Source: Streptomyces sp. SA15 (GTDB lineage: Bacteria; Actinomycetota; Actinomycetes; Streptomycetales; Streptomycetaceae). From it: a DNA stretch of 64,000 bases. Numbering within the stretch: position 1 is the stretch's first letter; each line of letters starts with the position of its first letter. Under the pieces are notes generated by a model. The model did no database searches and was not told where the DNA came from. It worked only from the letters and a program-made list of their open reading frames with translations. Where the stretch lies: assembly GCF_002291145.1 (NCBI RefSeq), contig NZ_NTGE01000195.1, positions 1 through 64,000 of the forward strand, in the 5' to 3' direction. The translations under genes and the position numbers were made by a program. Of the stretch, positions 51,953 through 60,687 are shown one piece after another.

Positions 51953-53113
51953 TCAGGTGGTGTAGTCGGCGTTGATCTTGACGTACCCCTCGGTGAGGTC
52001 GCAGCCGTAGACGGTGAAGGCGCCGTCGGCGATGCCGAGATCGACGCGGATGACGATCTCGTCACCGGCGAGGTACCGCGCGGCCTGCTCCAGCAACTCG
52101 TCGCTCGGCTCCTCCGGGTGCATCAGGAGGTCGTCGTACTGGATGCGGACGCGGTGCGGCTCGATGTCGGTCTCGTCGTCGAGCTTGCCGATGGCCATCG
52201 CGACCCGGCCCCAGTTGGGGTCGGCGCCGTGCACGGCGGTCTTGACCAGGGGGGAGTTGACCACGCTCTTGCCCACCCGCTTGGCCTGGGCCTCGTCCCG
52301 AGCCCCGGTGACGTGCACCTCGATGAGCTTGCTGGCGCCCTCGCCGTCGGAGGCGATGTCGCGCACGAGGTGCAGGGCCACGTCGTACAGGGCCCGCTCG
52401 AAGTCGGCGAGGTCCACCGGGCCCGCGAGGCCGTTGGCGAAGATCGCGGCGGTGTCACTGGTCGACGTGTCCGTGTCGATGCTCAGCGCGTTGAACGTAC
52501 GGTCCATCACTCGCCGGAAGACGGCGTCGAGTTCGGCGGCGGGGATGTCCGCGTCGGTGAAGAAGAAGGTCAGCAGGGTGGCCATGTTCGGCTCGATCAT
52601 GCCGACGCCCTTGGCGATACCCGTGACGACGGCGTCACCGCAGGGCGCGCTGACGTATTTGGCGCGGGTGTCGGTGGTCATGATCGCCTTGGCGGCCGCC
52701 GCGTAGTCCGCCTCGGGGAACGGCCAGGCCAGGGTGGACAGGCCCGAGCGGATGTCCTCCATGGGGTACGGGCGGCCGATCACGCCGGTGGAGCCGATCA
52801 CCAGCTCCTCGGGGTCGATCCCGACGATCTCGGCGACCCGCCGGCGCATCTCGGCGGCGTTCTCCGCGCCGATGCGGCCGGTGGCCACGTTGGCGTTGCG
52901 TGAGAGGACGACCATGCCGCGGGCGCGCTGTTGGGGCGCCGCGTCACGGCTGAGCACGACGCTCGGGCCCGCGAAGCGGGACCGGGTGAACACCGCCGCC
53001 GACCGGGCAGGCACCTCGGAGACGACCACCGCGAAGTCGTCCTCGAGGTCTTTGAGCCCCATGTTCTTGGTGATGCTCCGGAAACCCCGCGGGGCCTTTG
53101 CCGTCGCCTGCAC
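51953..53113 (-). CDS. Glutamate N-acetyltransferase / ornithine acetyltransferase (ArgJ family, OAT2/Orf6-like)
   Basis: 386 residues from the GTG at 53113 (GGAGGAGG upstream). ArgJ fold with self-cleavage Thr in PNMATLLTFFFTDAD (KGVGMIEPNMATLLTFF) and ATAKAPRGF start. It agrees far better with S. clavuligerus OAT2/Orf6 of the clavulanic acid cluster than with housekeeping ArgJ: SAVFTRSRFAGPSVVLSRDA, MDRTFNALSIDTDTSTSDTA, GADPNWGRVAMAIGK, ADGAFTVYGCDLTEGYV. Transfers acetyl from N-acetylornithine to glutamate, freeing ornithine, a source of the glutamate semialdehyde used by CarB. Convergent with the CarA-like gene, 27 bases apart. Confidence 0.88.
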   Translation of the reverse strand: MQATAKAPRGFRSITKNMGLKDLEDDFAVVVSEVPARSAAVFTRSRFAGPSVVLSRDAAPQQRARGMVVLSRNANVATGRIGAENAAEMRRRVAEIVGIDPEELVIGSTGVIGRPYPMEDIRSGLSTLAWPFPEADYAAAAKAIMTTDTRAKYVSAPCGDAVVTGIAKGVGMIEPNMATLLTFFFTDADIPAAELDAVFRRVMDRTFNALSIDTDTSTSDTAAIFANGLAGPVDLADFERALYDVALHLVRDIASDGEGASKLIEVHVTGARDEAQAKRVGKSVVNSPLVKTAVHGADPNWGRVAMAIGKLDDETDIEPHRVRIQYDDLLMHPEEPSDELLEQAARYLAGDEIVIRVDLGIADGAFTVYGCDLTEGYVKINADYTT

Positions 53114-53305
53114 GATCCACCGACCTCCTCCGGCGACCGATCGGTGCTGCGTCCGGCGCAGCACATCCGGTCCCCGATGAACCAATATGCGCCCTAGCGT
53201 ATCTGCCTCCACAGCTCGCGATCGGGCCGCTTCGGGGCAGTCTGCCGAAGACCGTGGATCCGATGAGCCAGGAGTTCCGAACAGAAGAGCTTGCGGGTGA
53301 GCCGC

Positions 53306-53321
53306 GGGGCCCTAAGGCCCC
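53306..53321. terminator. Short GC hairpin upstream of the primase-like gene
   Basis: GGGGCC-CTAA-GGCCCC, 6-bp stem, in the 273-base divergent region between the ArgJ-like and primase/polymerase genes. Could be regulatory rather than a terminator. The rest of this gap shows nothing clear. Confidence 0.35.
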
Positions 53322-53386
53322 CCGGAGCGCGGGATGGTGGGACCATAGGGCATGCTGTTCCGCACGACGGCGAGGCGAGGGGATAG

Positions 53387-54124
53387 ATGAGCGCGGAGTT
53401 CGGCGGCCGCACCGGCCGGCAGGGCAAAATCTCCCAGTGGCTGCGCGGACGCCGCCCGAAGGAGGCCGCCACGGACGGCGGCGGCCGTGAGGCCCTGCTG
53501 CTCGCCGCCGCCGAAGCGGGACTGCCCCTCGCGCCCGCCGCGTATCCCACCCACGACTACCGCTGTTCCTGCGACCGCGTCGGCTGTCCCACCCCGGCCC
53601 GGCACCCGGTGTCGTTCGCCTGGCAGACCCAGTCCACGACCGACCGCGCGCAGATCGAGCGCTGGGCCCGGCACCAGCCGCAGGCCAACTTCATCACCGC
53701 GACCGGCATGGTGCACGACGTCCTCGACGTCCCCCTGGAAGCCGGCCGCGAGGCGCTCGAGCGGCTGCTCGCCTCCGGTATCGACGTCGGCCCGGTCGCC
53801 GAGAGCGACGACGGCCGCCTGCTCTTCTTCACCCTCACCCGCGGCACCCCCGAGGAAGAGGACGAGTGGTGGCCCTGCGAACTGGACTGCCACCCCGAGA
53901 CGATGGACGAGCACCCTGGCCTGCGCTGGCACTGCCGCGGCTCCTACGTCCTCGTACCGCCCGCCCGGCTCCCCGGTGACGACCAGTCGGTGCACTGGGT
54001 CCGCGGCCCCGAACACCCGCTGCCCGACCCGCTGACCCTGCTGGAAGTCCTCACCGACGCCTGCGCCCGCCACGCCGGCCAGGAGCCGGACCACACACAC
54101 GCGGCCTGGCCCCTGCGCCGGTAG
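53387..54124 (+). CDS. Bifunctional DNA primase/polymerase N-terminal-domain protein
   Basis: 245 residues, ATG at 53387 after GAGGGG. Prim-Pol-like features: an N-terminal ALLLAAAEAGLPLAPAAYPTHDYRCSCDRVGCPTPARHPVSFAWQTQSTTD segment with a Cys pair, NFITATGMVHDVLDVPLEAG where replicative relatives have the DxD metal site (here DVP, so one acidic residue is missing), and WHCRGSYVLVPPARL. Common single-copy protein in streptomycetes; the altered metal motif suggests loss of polymerase activity. Confidence 0.75.
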   Translation: MSAEFGGRTGRQGKISQWLRGRRPKEAATDGGGREALLLAAAEAGLPLAPAAYPTHDYRCSCDRVGCPTPARHPVSFAWQTQSTTDRAQIERWARHQPQANFITATGMVHDVLDVPLEAGREALERLLASGIDVGPVAESDDGRLLFFTLTRGTPEEEDEWWPCELDCHPETMDEHPGLRWHCRGSYVLVPPARLPGDDQSVHWVRGPEHPLPDPLTLLEVLTDACARHAGQEPDHTHAAWPLRR

Positions 54125-54152
54125 GGCCTCAGGCCCCCAGGCGGGTAAGGCT

Positions 54153-55154
54153 TCAGCTGCCCTGAGCCGCCGTCAGCCCTTCGATCCGGCCCAGGATCGA
54201 CACCTCGCCGTCGCCCGCGCTCTTCTTCGGGTCCAGGGCCACCTGGTTGGAGACGTACTCCGTCGTGAGCGACTGCTTGATCTCGCCTTCCGTCAGGGCC
54301 TGCACGCCCTCGGCCTGGGTGGGGATCGACGCGCCCGGCGCGGCCGTCTGCTTCTGGAAGCGGCGGATGGCGAAGAACACCAGCGCCCCGCCGTCCGTGG
54401 TGCGCAGCGCCAGCGGGGCGTAGTCGCCGTCGGCCAGCGGGTCGTCGAGGTACTGCGTGGCCAGACCCGGTTTGCGGGACTCCTTCTGCCGCTGCTGGCG
54501 CCACCCGTCGGTGTGCGTGCCGGGCGCGAAGCCCTTTCCGCCGCTCTTCAGGTACGCCACGTAGTCCTGGCTCAACTTGCCGGGCTCGGCGGCGAATTCC
54601 GTGGAGTTCGCGGGCACCGCCTCGGCCCAGCCGTCCGCGTCCTTCTTGAACTTCGGTACGTCTTCGGGGGAGACCAGCGTCAGATACGCCACCTGCCACG
54701 GATCGTCCAGGGCGCTGCGGGTGAACACCAGCAGCCAGCGCACGTCGCCGCCCTTGTTGCCGCGCGCGTCGGCGACGAACCAGCGCGGCCAGCCCGCCTT
54801 CTTCGGGATCGTGTACGTCGCGTCCGTCAGCCTCAGCGGCGTGTGCGCCGGATTGCCCTCGGGATTCGTGGCGTGGCCGGCCTTCAGCCGCGCCGCGTCG
54901 ATGGCGCCGAGGGCGCCGGTGACGTGGTCCGCGTCCAGGGAACTGTCGTAGGCCTTGTCGGCCGCGTTGTACGCGGATGTGAACTGCTCGAGTGCCTCGG
55001 CGGCCTCCGCCCGGGTGGTCGCCGGGAGCACTTCCCGCTCCCCGTGCACCACCACGCAACCGCTCGCCGTCAACGACAAAGCGGTCACTGAGGCCGCTAT
55101 CAGTGCGCTCCGGTCAAGCCTGCGGAGCCTTAGAGGGCCGCGATCCCTGCTCAT
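54153..55154 (-). CDS. Secreted lipoprotein downstream of efeU
   Basis: 333 residues, ATG at 55154, overlapping the end of efeU by 41 bases. Signal ALIAASVTALSLTASGC with lipobox TASGC. The rest is a soluble alpha/beta domain of a Streptomyces lipoprotein family whose function I do not know (DUF8094-like). Coupling to EfeU suggests a role with iron uptake, but no iron-binding motif is seen. Confidence 0.8.
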   Translation of the reverse strand: MSRDRGPLRLRRLDRSALIAASVTALSLTASGCVVVHGEREVLPATTRAEAAEALEQFTSAYNAADKAYDSSLDADHVTGALGAIDAARLKAGHATNPEGNPAHTPLRLTDATYTIPKKAGWPRWFVADARGNKGGDVRWLLVFTRSALDDPWQVAYLTLVSPEDVPKFKKDADGWAEAVPANSTEFAAEPGKLSQDYVAYLKSGGKGFAPGTHTDGWRQQRQKESRKPGLATQYLDDPLADGDYAPLALRTTDGGALVFFAIRRFQKQTAAPGASIPTQAEGVQALTEGEIKQSLTTEYVSNQVALDPKKSAGDGEVSILGRIEGLTAAQGS

Positions 55155-55986
55155 CAGGTTCCTTCACCTTCCCCTTCCCGGAGGCGAACCCTACCGGGGC
55201 GAGGAAGAGCGCGAGCGTCGGGATCAGGTACAGCAGCCACACCGTGACCTGGAGGACGGTCGGATCGGGCTGGAAGTTGAAGACGCCCTTGAGGAGGGTG
55301 CCGTACCAACTGTCCGGCGGGATGGTGCCGCTGATGTCGAAGGCCTTGTTCGGCAGGCCCGGAATCCAGTCGGCCTCCTGGAGGTCGTGGAAGCCGTACG
55401 CCAGTACGCCCGCGGCCACGACGACCAGCATGCCGCCGGTCCACGTGAAGAACTTGGCGAGGTTGATCCTGAGCGCCCCCCGGTAGAACAGCCAGCCGAG
55501 GAACACCGCCGTCAGGATGCCGAGGGCGACGCCGATCAGCGGGCGCGGGGTGCCGTCGCTCGCCGCGTGCACGGACGCCCACACGAACAGGGCGGTCTCC
55601 AGACCCTCCCGGCCGACCGCGAGGAACGCGGTGGCGACCAGGGCGCCGGTGCCCATCTGCAGGGCCGCGTCCAGCTTGCCGTGCAACTCGGACTTCAGGT
55701 GCCGGGCGGTGCGCCGCATCCAGAACACCATCCACGTCACCAGGCCGACCGCGAGGATCGACAGGGTGCCGCCGAGCGCCTCCTGGGCCTCGAACGTCAG
55801 CTCCTGGGAGCCGAATTCGAGCGCGGAGCCGAAGCCGAGGGCGAGGGCGACCGCGACGCCGATGCCGATCCAGATGGGCCTCAGCGCGTCCCTGCGGCCG
55901 GTCTTGACCAGGTAGGCGATGAGGATGCAGACGACGAGGCTGGCTTCCAGGCCCTCGCGCAGACCTATCAGATAGTTGGAGAACAC
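55114..55986 (-). CDS. efeU: Iron permease EfeU (FTR1 family)
   Basis: 290 residues. Seven membrane segments with both FTR1 iron motifs: REGLEASLVVCILIAYL near the start and GREGLETALFVWASV at about 130. Imports ferric iron together with EfeO and EfeB. Separated from efeB by three bases, so translationally linked; order efeO-efeB-efeU. Confidence 0.93.
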   Translation of the reverse strand: MFSNYLIGLREGLEASLVVCILIAYLVKTGRRDALRPIWIGIGVAVALALGFGSALEFGSQELTFEAQEALGGTLSILAVGLVTWMVFWMRRTARHLKSELHGKLDAALQMGTGALVATAFLAVGREGLETALFVWASVHAASDGTPRPLIGVALGILTAVFLGWLFYRGALRINLAKFFTWTGGMLVVVAAGVLAYGFHDLQEADWIPGLPNKAFDISGTIPPDSWYGTLLKGVFNFQPDPTVLQVTVWLLYLIPTLALFLAPVGFASGKGKVKEPDEQGSRPSKAPQA

Positions 55987-55989
55987 GGG

Positions 55990-57252
55990 CTACGCCTCCT
56001 CGGTCAGCAGTGTGCTGCCCCACCAGTCGTCCTCGCCGCGGACGCCGGGCGGGATCGCGAACACCGCGGAACCCACGTGCTGGATGTACTCGTTGAGCGT
56101 GTCCGTGGCCAGGTTGCGCTGGATCTGCACGAACCCCTTGCGGACGTCCCGCTGGTAGGCGAGGAAGAACAGGCCCGCGTCCAGGCGGCCGAGGCCGTCC
56201 GTGCCGTCGGTGAAGGAGTAGCCGCGCCGCAGGATCGTCGCCCCGTGGTTGGAGTCGGGGTGCGCGAGCCGGACGTGCGCGTCGGGCAGCATCGCCTTCA
56301 GGAACGGCTCGTCACGCTCCTTGGCCTTGCCCACCGGGGCGCCCTCGCCCTTGTCGCGGCCGATGATGTCCTCCTGCTCCTGCAGCGAGGTGCGGTCCCA
56401 GGTCTCGATGTGCATCCGGATACGGCGGGCTACGAGGTACGAGCCCCCGGCCATCCACTCCGGCCCGTCCTTCTGGTCCACCCACACGAACTTCTTCAGC
56501 CGGTCCGTCTCCGTCCCCGCGATGTTGCGGGTGCCGTCCTTGAAGCCCATCAGGTTGCGCGGGGTCTGCGCCTCGGGCGTCGTCGACGAGGTCTTGCCGA
56601 AGCCGAGCTGGGACCAGCGGATGACGACCTTGCCGAAGCCGATGCGGGCGAGGTTGCGGATGGCGTGCACGGCGACCTGGGGGTCGTCCGCGCAGGCCTG
56701 GACGCACAGGTCGCCGCCGCTGCGGTTCTTGTCGAGGTTGTCGCCGGCGAACTTGGGCAGGTCGATGAGCGCCTCGGGCCGCCGGTCCTGGAGGCCGAAC
56801 TTGTCGAACAGGGTGGGCCCGAACCCGATCGTCAGCGTCAGCCGCGACGGCTTCAGACCCAGCGCCTCACCGGTGTCGTCCGGCGGCGCCTCGGCGAGCC
56901 CGCCGTACGCTCCCTCACCGACCGCCTGCCCGGCGGTCATCTTCCGCGCCGCCTCGGTCCAGTCCTTCAGCATCCGCACGAACGCGGCGCGGTCGTCCGT
57001 CGTCACGTCGAACGCGGCGAAGTGCAGCCGGTCCTGCACCGGGGTGGCGATACCCGCCTGATGGGCGCCGTGGAAATCGACCGCGGCGCCCGCCTCGTCA
57101 CCGGCCGGGGCCGCGTCGTCGGCGGACTCGCCGTTACGGGCCACCGCCACGGCACCGCCGGCCGCGGCGGCACCGAGCGCGAGCCCGGCACCGCCCCAGC
57201 CGATCAGCGCACGCCGGGAAGGAGCGGCGGATTCTGCGGAGTTGTCCGTCAT
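55990..57252 (-). CDS. efeB: Deferrochelatase/peroxidase EfeB (DyP type)
   Basis: 420 residues. Tat signal PSRRALIGWGGAGLALGAAAAGG. DyP-type heme peroxidase: MGFKDGTRNIAG (GxxDG motif with catalytic Asp), proximal-His region near DPQVAVHAIRNLARIG, and HPDSNHGATILRRGYSF. Proposed to oxidise Fe(II) or release iron from heme for EfeU. Ten bases after efeO. Confidence 0.93.
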   Translation of the reverse strand: MTDNSAESAAPSRRALIGWGGAGLALGAAAAGGAVAVARNGESADDAAPAGDEAGAAVDFHGAHQAGIATPVQDRLHFAAFDVTTDDRAAFVRMLKDWTEAARKMTAGQAVGEGAYGGLAEAPPDDTGEALGLKPSRLTLTIGFGPTLFDKFGLQDRRPEALIDLPKFAGDNLDKNRSGGDLCVQACADDPQVAVHAIRNLARIGFGKVVIRWSQLGFGKTSSTTPEAQTPRNLMGFKDGTRNIAGTETDRLKKFVWVDQKDGPEWMAGGSYLVARRIRMHIETWDRTSLQEQEDIIGRDKGEGAPVGKAKERDEPFLKAMLPDAHVRLAHPDSNHGATILRRGYSFTDGTDGLGRLDAGLFFLAYQRDVRKGFVQIQRNLATDTLNEYIQHVGSAVFAIPPGVRGEDDWWGSTLLTEEA

Positions 57253-57262
57253 GACGGTGTCC

Positions 57263-58420
57263 CTACTTCACGACGACGGCGGCGGCCAGCTTGGACAGCG
57301 GCTCCGCGAGGGCGTTGACCCCGTCCGAGAGCTCCTTGCGGTCGGCATCGCCGACCTTGTCGTACGAGACGAAGTCGTACGACGTCTTGTCCGCGCGGTA
57401 CTTGTCCAGCAGCGCGTTCAGCGCGGCGAACTGCTTGTCGAGCTCGGTGACCAGCGCCGCGTCGTTCTCCTTCGCCACCGGCTTCAGCAGCTCGTACGAC
57501 TTCTGAGCACCCTCGACGTTGGCCTTGAAGTCGACGAGGTCGGTGTGCGAGTAGCGCTCCTCCTCGCCGGTGACCTTGCCGGTGGCGACCTCGTCGAGGA
57601 GTTCCTTGGCGCCGTTGGCCATGGAGGTCGGGGTGATCTCGGCCTTGCCGACCCGCTTCTGCCAGTCCTTCAGGTCGGTGATCAGCTGGTCGGCGAGCTC
57701 CGAGTCCCGGTCGGTGAGCTTCTTGTCCTTCCAGAGCGAGCGCTCCAGGCGGTGCCAGCCGGTCCAGTCCTTCTTCAGGTCCTGGCCCTCCTCCAGGCCG
57801 TCCTCCCGCAGGTCGACCTTCGGGTCGATGTCGCCGAAGGACTCCGCGACGGGTTCGGTGCGCTCCCAGCCGATGCGGGAGGGCGCGTAGGCGGCCTTCG
57901 CGGCCTCGATGTCGCCGTCCTTGACCGCCTTGGCGAACACCTCGGCCTTCGGCAGCGTCTCGTCGGCCTGCGCTTGCGCGTAGGCGCGGTAGGCGGCGAC
58001 GGCCTTGTCCAGACGGGGGTCGCGCTGGGCGACCGCGCCGCCGCCGGTGGCCGTGACGGCCTGGCGGATGCCGTCGCCCTTCATGCCGGGCTTGCAGGCG
58101 ATCTGGTAGTCACCGGCCTTCACCTCGGCGGTGACCTTCTGCTGGGTGCCGGGGCCTATGTTCTCGCGCTCGGTGACGATCCGGTCGTCCGGGAAGAGGA
58201 TGTAGACCTCGGTGACCTTGGAGCCCTTGTTCTCGATGGCCAGCTCGACATGACCGGCCGGGAACTCCTTCTTCGACACCTCGCACTTGTCGTCCGTGGC
58301 CGTCACGTTGATGACTCGGTCACCGCCCGCCGAACTGCCTTTCTCCGTGCAGCCGGTGACGGCGGCCAGCGCCGCCGCGGTCGCGGCTGCGGTGAGAACG
58401 GACAATCTGACGGCTCGCAT
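57263..58420 (-). CDS. efeO: Iron uptake lipoprotein EfeO
   Basis: 385 residues from the ATG at 58420 (GGAG upstream). Lipoprotein signal LTAAATAAALAAVTGC. Cupredoxin-like N-terminal domain (VINVTATDDKCEVSKKEFPAGHVELAIENKGSKVTEVYILF), then the imelysin/M75 domain with the HxxE-type GWHRLERSLW site. Extracellular iron-binding partner of EfeU. Preceded by an iron box at 58467. Confidence 0.93.
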   Translation of the reverse strand: MRAVRLSVLTAAATAAALAAVTGCTEKGSSAGGDRVINVTATDDKCEVSKKEFPAGHVELAIENKGSKVTEVYILFPDDRIVTERENIGPGTQQKVTAEVKAGDYQIACKPGMKGDGIRQAVTATGGGAVAQRDPRLDKAVAAYRAYAQAQADETLPKAEVFAKAVKDGDIEAAKAAYAPSRIGWERTEPVAESFGDIDPKVDLREDGLEEGQDLKKDWTGWHRLERSLWKDKKLTDRDSELADQLITDLKDWQKRVGKAEITPTSMANGAKELLDEVATGKVTGEEERYSHTDLVDFKANVEGAQKSYELLKPVAKENDAALVTELDKQFAALNALLDKYRADKTSYDFVSYDKVGDADRKELSDGVNALAEPLSKLAAAVVVK

Positions 58421-58466
58421 GGTGGCTCCAGGGAATGGCCGAAAAGGATGCGTGACAGGCCTCACA

Positions 58467-58485
58467 TAAGGTGAGCCTCGCCTAA
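58467..58485. promoter_or_regulatory. Iron box (DmdR/IdeR type) upstream of efeO
   Basis: TAAGGTGAGCCTCGCCTAA, closely matching TTAGGTnAGnCTnACCTAA, 47 bases before efeO. Predicts repression of efeOBU under iron sufficiency. Confidence 0.75.
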
Positions 58486-58621
58486 CGTACCCAGGGATTT
58501 CCTGTGCGATAACTGCCCACGTAGTGATTCAGCTCTCATGGACGGTGTATGAGCACGAGCCGGTCACGGTGACCAAAAATGGACCTCATGTCCAGGTCAA
58601 GTGGCGGTCAAGAGGCCTGAG

Positions 58622-59494
58622 TCAGTCCCGTCGAGGGGTCACCAGGACCTCGCCCGTGCGTGGATGGGGGAGCACCTCGACGGGCTGGTCGTAGACCTCC
58701 GTCAGCAGCCGGTCGGAGAACACCTCGGCCGGCGGCCCGGCGGCGGCGATCCGGCCGGCGTGCAGGATCGCGACCCGGTGCGCGTAGGCCGCCGCGAGCC
58801 CCAGGTCGTGCAGCACGACCACGACCGCGTCCCCGGCCCGCGCCCGCTCCCGGCACACCCGCAGCACCAGCTCCTGGTGCTTGAGGTCGAGGGCCGCGGT
58901 CGGCTCGTCGAGCAGGAGCAGGGGAGCGCGCTGGGCGAGCACCCGGGCGAGCGCGACCCGGGCCCGCTCGCCGCCGCTGAGGGCGGAGAAGGAGCGGGAG
59001 GCGAAGGCGGTGACCTCGGTCGCGGCCATCGCCCGGGCCACGGCCGGGTCGTTCTCGTCGGGGGCGACGGCCGCCCAGGGCGCGCGGCCCATCCGGACGA
59101 CCTCCTCGACCGCGAAGGGAAAGGAGAGCGTGGCGGACTGGGGCAACACCGCTCGCCGCAGGGCGAGTTCGGGCGCGGACCATTCTGTCGCCGGACGCCC
59201 GTAAATCCGTACGACACCCGCGGCGGCCGGCAGATCGGCGGCCAGGGCGCCGAGCAGCGTCGACTTGCCCGCCCCGTTGGGGCCGACCAGGGCGAGCACC
59301 TCGCCCGCGCGGACGGTGATGTCCACGCCGCGGAGCACCTCGCGGGTGCCGAGACGGACGTACAGGTCCTCGGCGGTGGCGAGCACGTCGCCGGGCTCGG
59401 CCGGAGGCGGCGGTGTCGGACGGTTCCGCAGGAGCCTCATGTCCGACAGGAGCCTCACATCCGACAGGAGCTTCATGTCCCGCAGGAGCTTCAT
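58622..59494 (-). CDS. Iron/heme ABC transporter ATP-binding protein
   Basis: 290 residues with the ATG at 59494 overlapping the permease stop (ATGA), after AAGGGGG. Walker A LVGPNGAGKSTLL, signature SALSGGERARVAL, Walker B LLLLDEPTAALD, switch His in VVVLHDLGLAAA. FecE/HmuV type. The first 24 residues consist of four repeats (MKLLRD, MKLLSD, VRLLSD, MRLLRN), each beginning with a possible start codon; the conserved domain begins at about residue 38. Confidence 0.92.
   Translation of the reverse strand: MKLLRDMKLLSDVRLLSDMRLLRNRPTPPPPAEPGDVLATAEDLYVRLGTREVLRGVDITVRAGEVLALVGPNGAGKSTLLGALAADLPAAAGVVRIYGRPATEWSAPELALRRAVLPQSATLSFPFAVEEVVRMGRAPWAAVAPDENDPAVARAMAATEVTAFASRSFSALSGGERARVALARVLAQRAPLLLLDEPTAALDLKHQELVLRVCRERARAGDAVVVVLHDLGLAAAYAHRVAILHAGRIAAAGPPAEVFSDRLLTEVYDQPVEVLPHPRTGEVLVTPRRD
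59423..59494 (-). repeat. Four 18-bp in-frame repeats at the ATPase gene start
   Basis: Units at 59494-59477, 59476-59459, 59458-59441 and 59440-59423, each starting ATG or GTG and encoding M/V-K/R-LL-R/S-D/N. Each could in principle serve as a start. Confidence 0.8.
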
Positions 59495-60576
59495 GCCCAA
59501 CCCCCTTGCCTGCGCCGCGTGCGGCGCAGCAGCCAGAAGAAGAACGGACTGCCCAGCAGGGCGGTCAGCACACCGAGCGGCAGCTCGGCGGGAGCGGCGA
59601 TCGTCCGGGCCGCGAGGTCGGCGGCGAGCAGCACGACCGCACCGCCGAGCGCGCTGCCCGGGATGAGGAAGCGGTGCCCGGGCCCGGCGGCCATCCGCAG
59701 CAGATGCGGCACGACGAGGCCGATGAAGCCGATCACCCCGGAGACACTCACCGCGGCGGCCGTCAGCAGGGCGATGACGAACATCAGCAGGATCCGCAGC
59801 CGCTCCACGTCCACGCCCAGATGCCGGGCGGGCCGGTCGCCGAGCGCGAGCAGGTCGAGGCGGCGCGCGTACAGCGGCGCGACCACCAGCCCGATCGCCG
59901 CGCACGGCAGCACCGCGAGCACCTTGGGCCAGGTGGACTGGGCGAGGGAGCCGAGCTGCCAGAAGGTGATCTGGTTCACCGCCGCGGTGTCCGCTAGGAA
60001 GATGAACAGCCCGATGAGCGCGCCGGCGAAGGCGTTCACCGCGATGCCCATGAGGATCAGCGTCACGACCTCCGTACGGCCGGCCGAGCGGGACATCGCG
60101 TACACCAGCAGTACGGTGCCGAGGCCGGCGACGAAGGCCATCGCCGGCAGGGTCCACGTGCCGAGGAAGGTCAGGCCGAGCGAGATCGAGGCGACCGCGC
60201 CGACCGCCGCGCCCAGGGAGACGCCGATGGTGCTCGGCTCGGCCAGCGGGTTGCCGAACACGCCCTGCATCAGCGCGCCCGCGCAGCCCAGCGAGGCCCC
60301 GATGAGCAGCGCGAGGACGATACGCGGGAAACGCACATTCCACAGCACCGACTCGGCGACCCGGTCCAACTCCGCACCACCCAGGCCCAGTTTGTGCTGT
60401 ACGGAGTCGACCACGTCCCCGACCGGCACAGCGTAGGCGCCGGTCCCGGCGGCGACCGGCACGAGCACGAGAAGGCCGACGACCATTCCGGCGGTCAGCA
60501 GCCAGGCGGCGGAGTGCCGTCTGCGCGGCGGCACTTCGGCCGGCGCGTCCTGCGCGGCCTTCTCCAGTACGGTCAT
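59491..60576 (-). CDS. FecCD-family iron/heme ABC transporter permease
   Basis: 361 residues. About nine membrane segments; FecCD landmarks LRFPR-like NVRFPRIVLALLIGASLGCAGALMQGVFGNPLAEPSTIGVSLGAAVGAV, GSLAQSTWPKVLAVLP, and GVIGFIGLVVPHLLR. Heme or siderophore import; the linked heme oxygenase and HmuUV-like pattern favour heme. No substrate-binding protein gene is adjacent. Iron box at 60604. Confidence 0.92.
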   Translation of the reverse strand: MTVLEKAAQDAPAEVPPRRRHSAAWLLTAGMVVGLLVLVPVAAGTGAYAVPVGDVVDSVQHKLGLGGAELDRVAESVLWNVRFPRIVLALLIGASLGCAGALMQGVFGNPLAEPSTIGVSLGAAVGAVASISLGLTFLGTWTLPAMAFVAGLGTVLLVYAMSRSAGRTEVVTLILMGIAVNAFAGALIGLFIFLADTAAVNQITFWQLGSLAQSTWPKVLAVLPCAAIGLVVAPLYARRLDLLALGDRPARHLGVDVERLRILLMFVIALLTAAAVSVSGVIGFIGLVVPHLLRMAAGPGHRFLIPGSALGGAVVLLAADLAARTIAAPAELPLGVLTALLGSPFFFWLLRRTRRRQGGWA

Positions 60577-60603
60577 ACCGGCATCCCCCTTGGCGGTGTG
60601 AGC

Positions 60604-60622
60604 TTAGGTTAGCCTTGCCTCT
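60604..60622. promoter_or_regulatory. Iron box upstream of the FecCD permease
   Basis: TTAGGTTAGCCTTGCCTCT, first half perfect to the DmdR/IdeR consensus, 28 bases before the permease start and in the divergent region with the PhzF gene. Confidence 0.7.
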
Positions 60623-60687
60623 TCTGGCTCGGGTGTAGCCTCCAGGTCGGCACCACCGCCGGGCAACTCTCAAGGCACAATGCCCGC

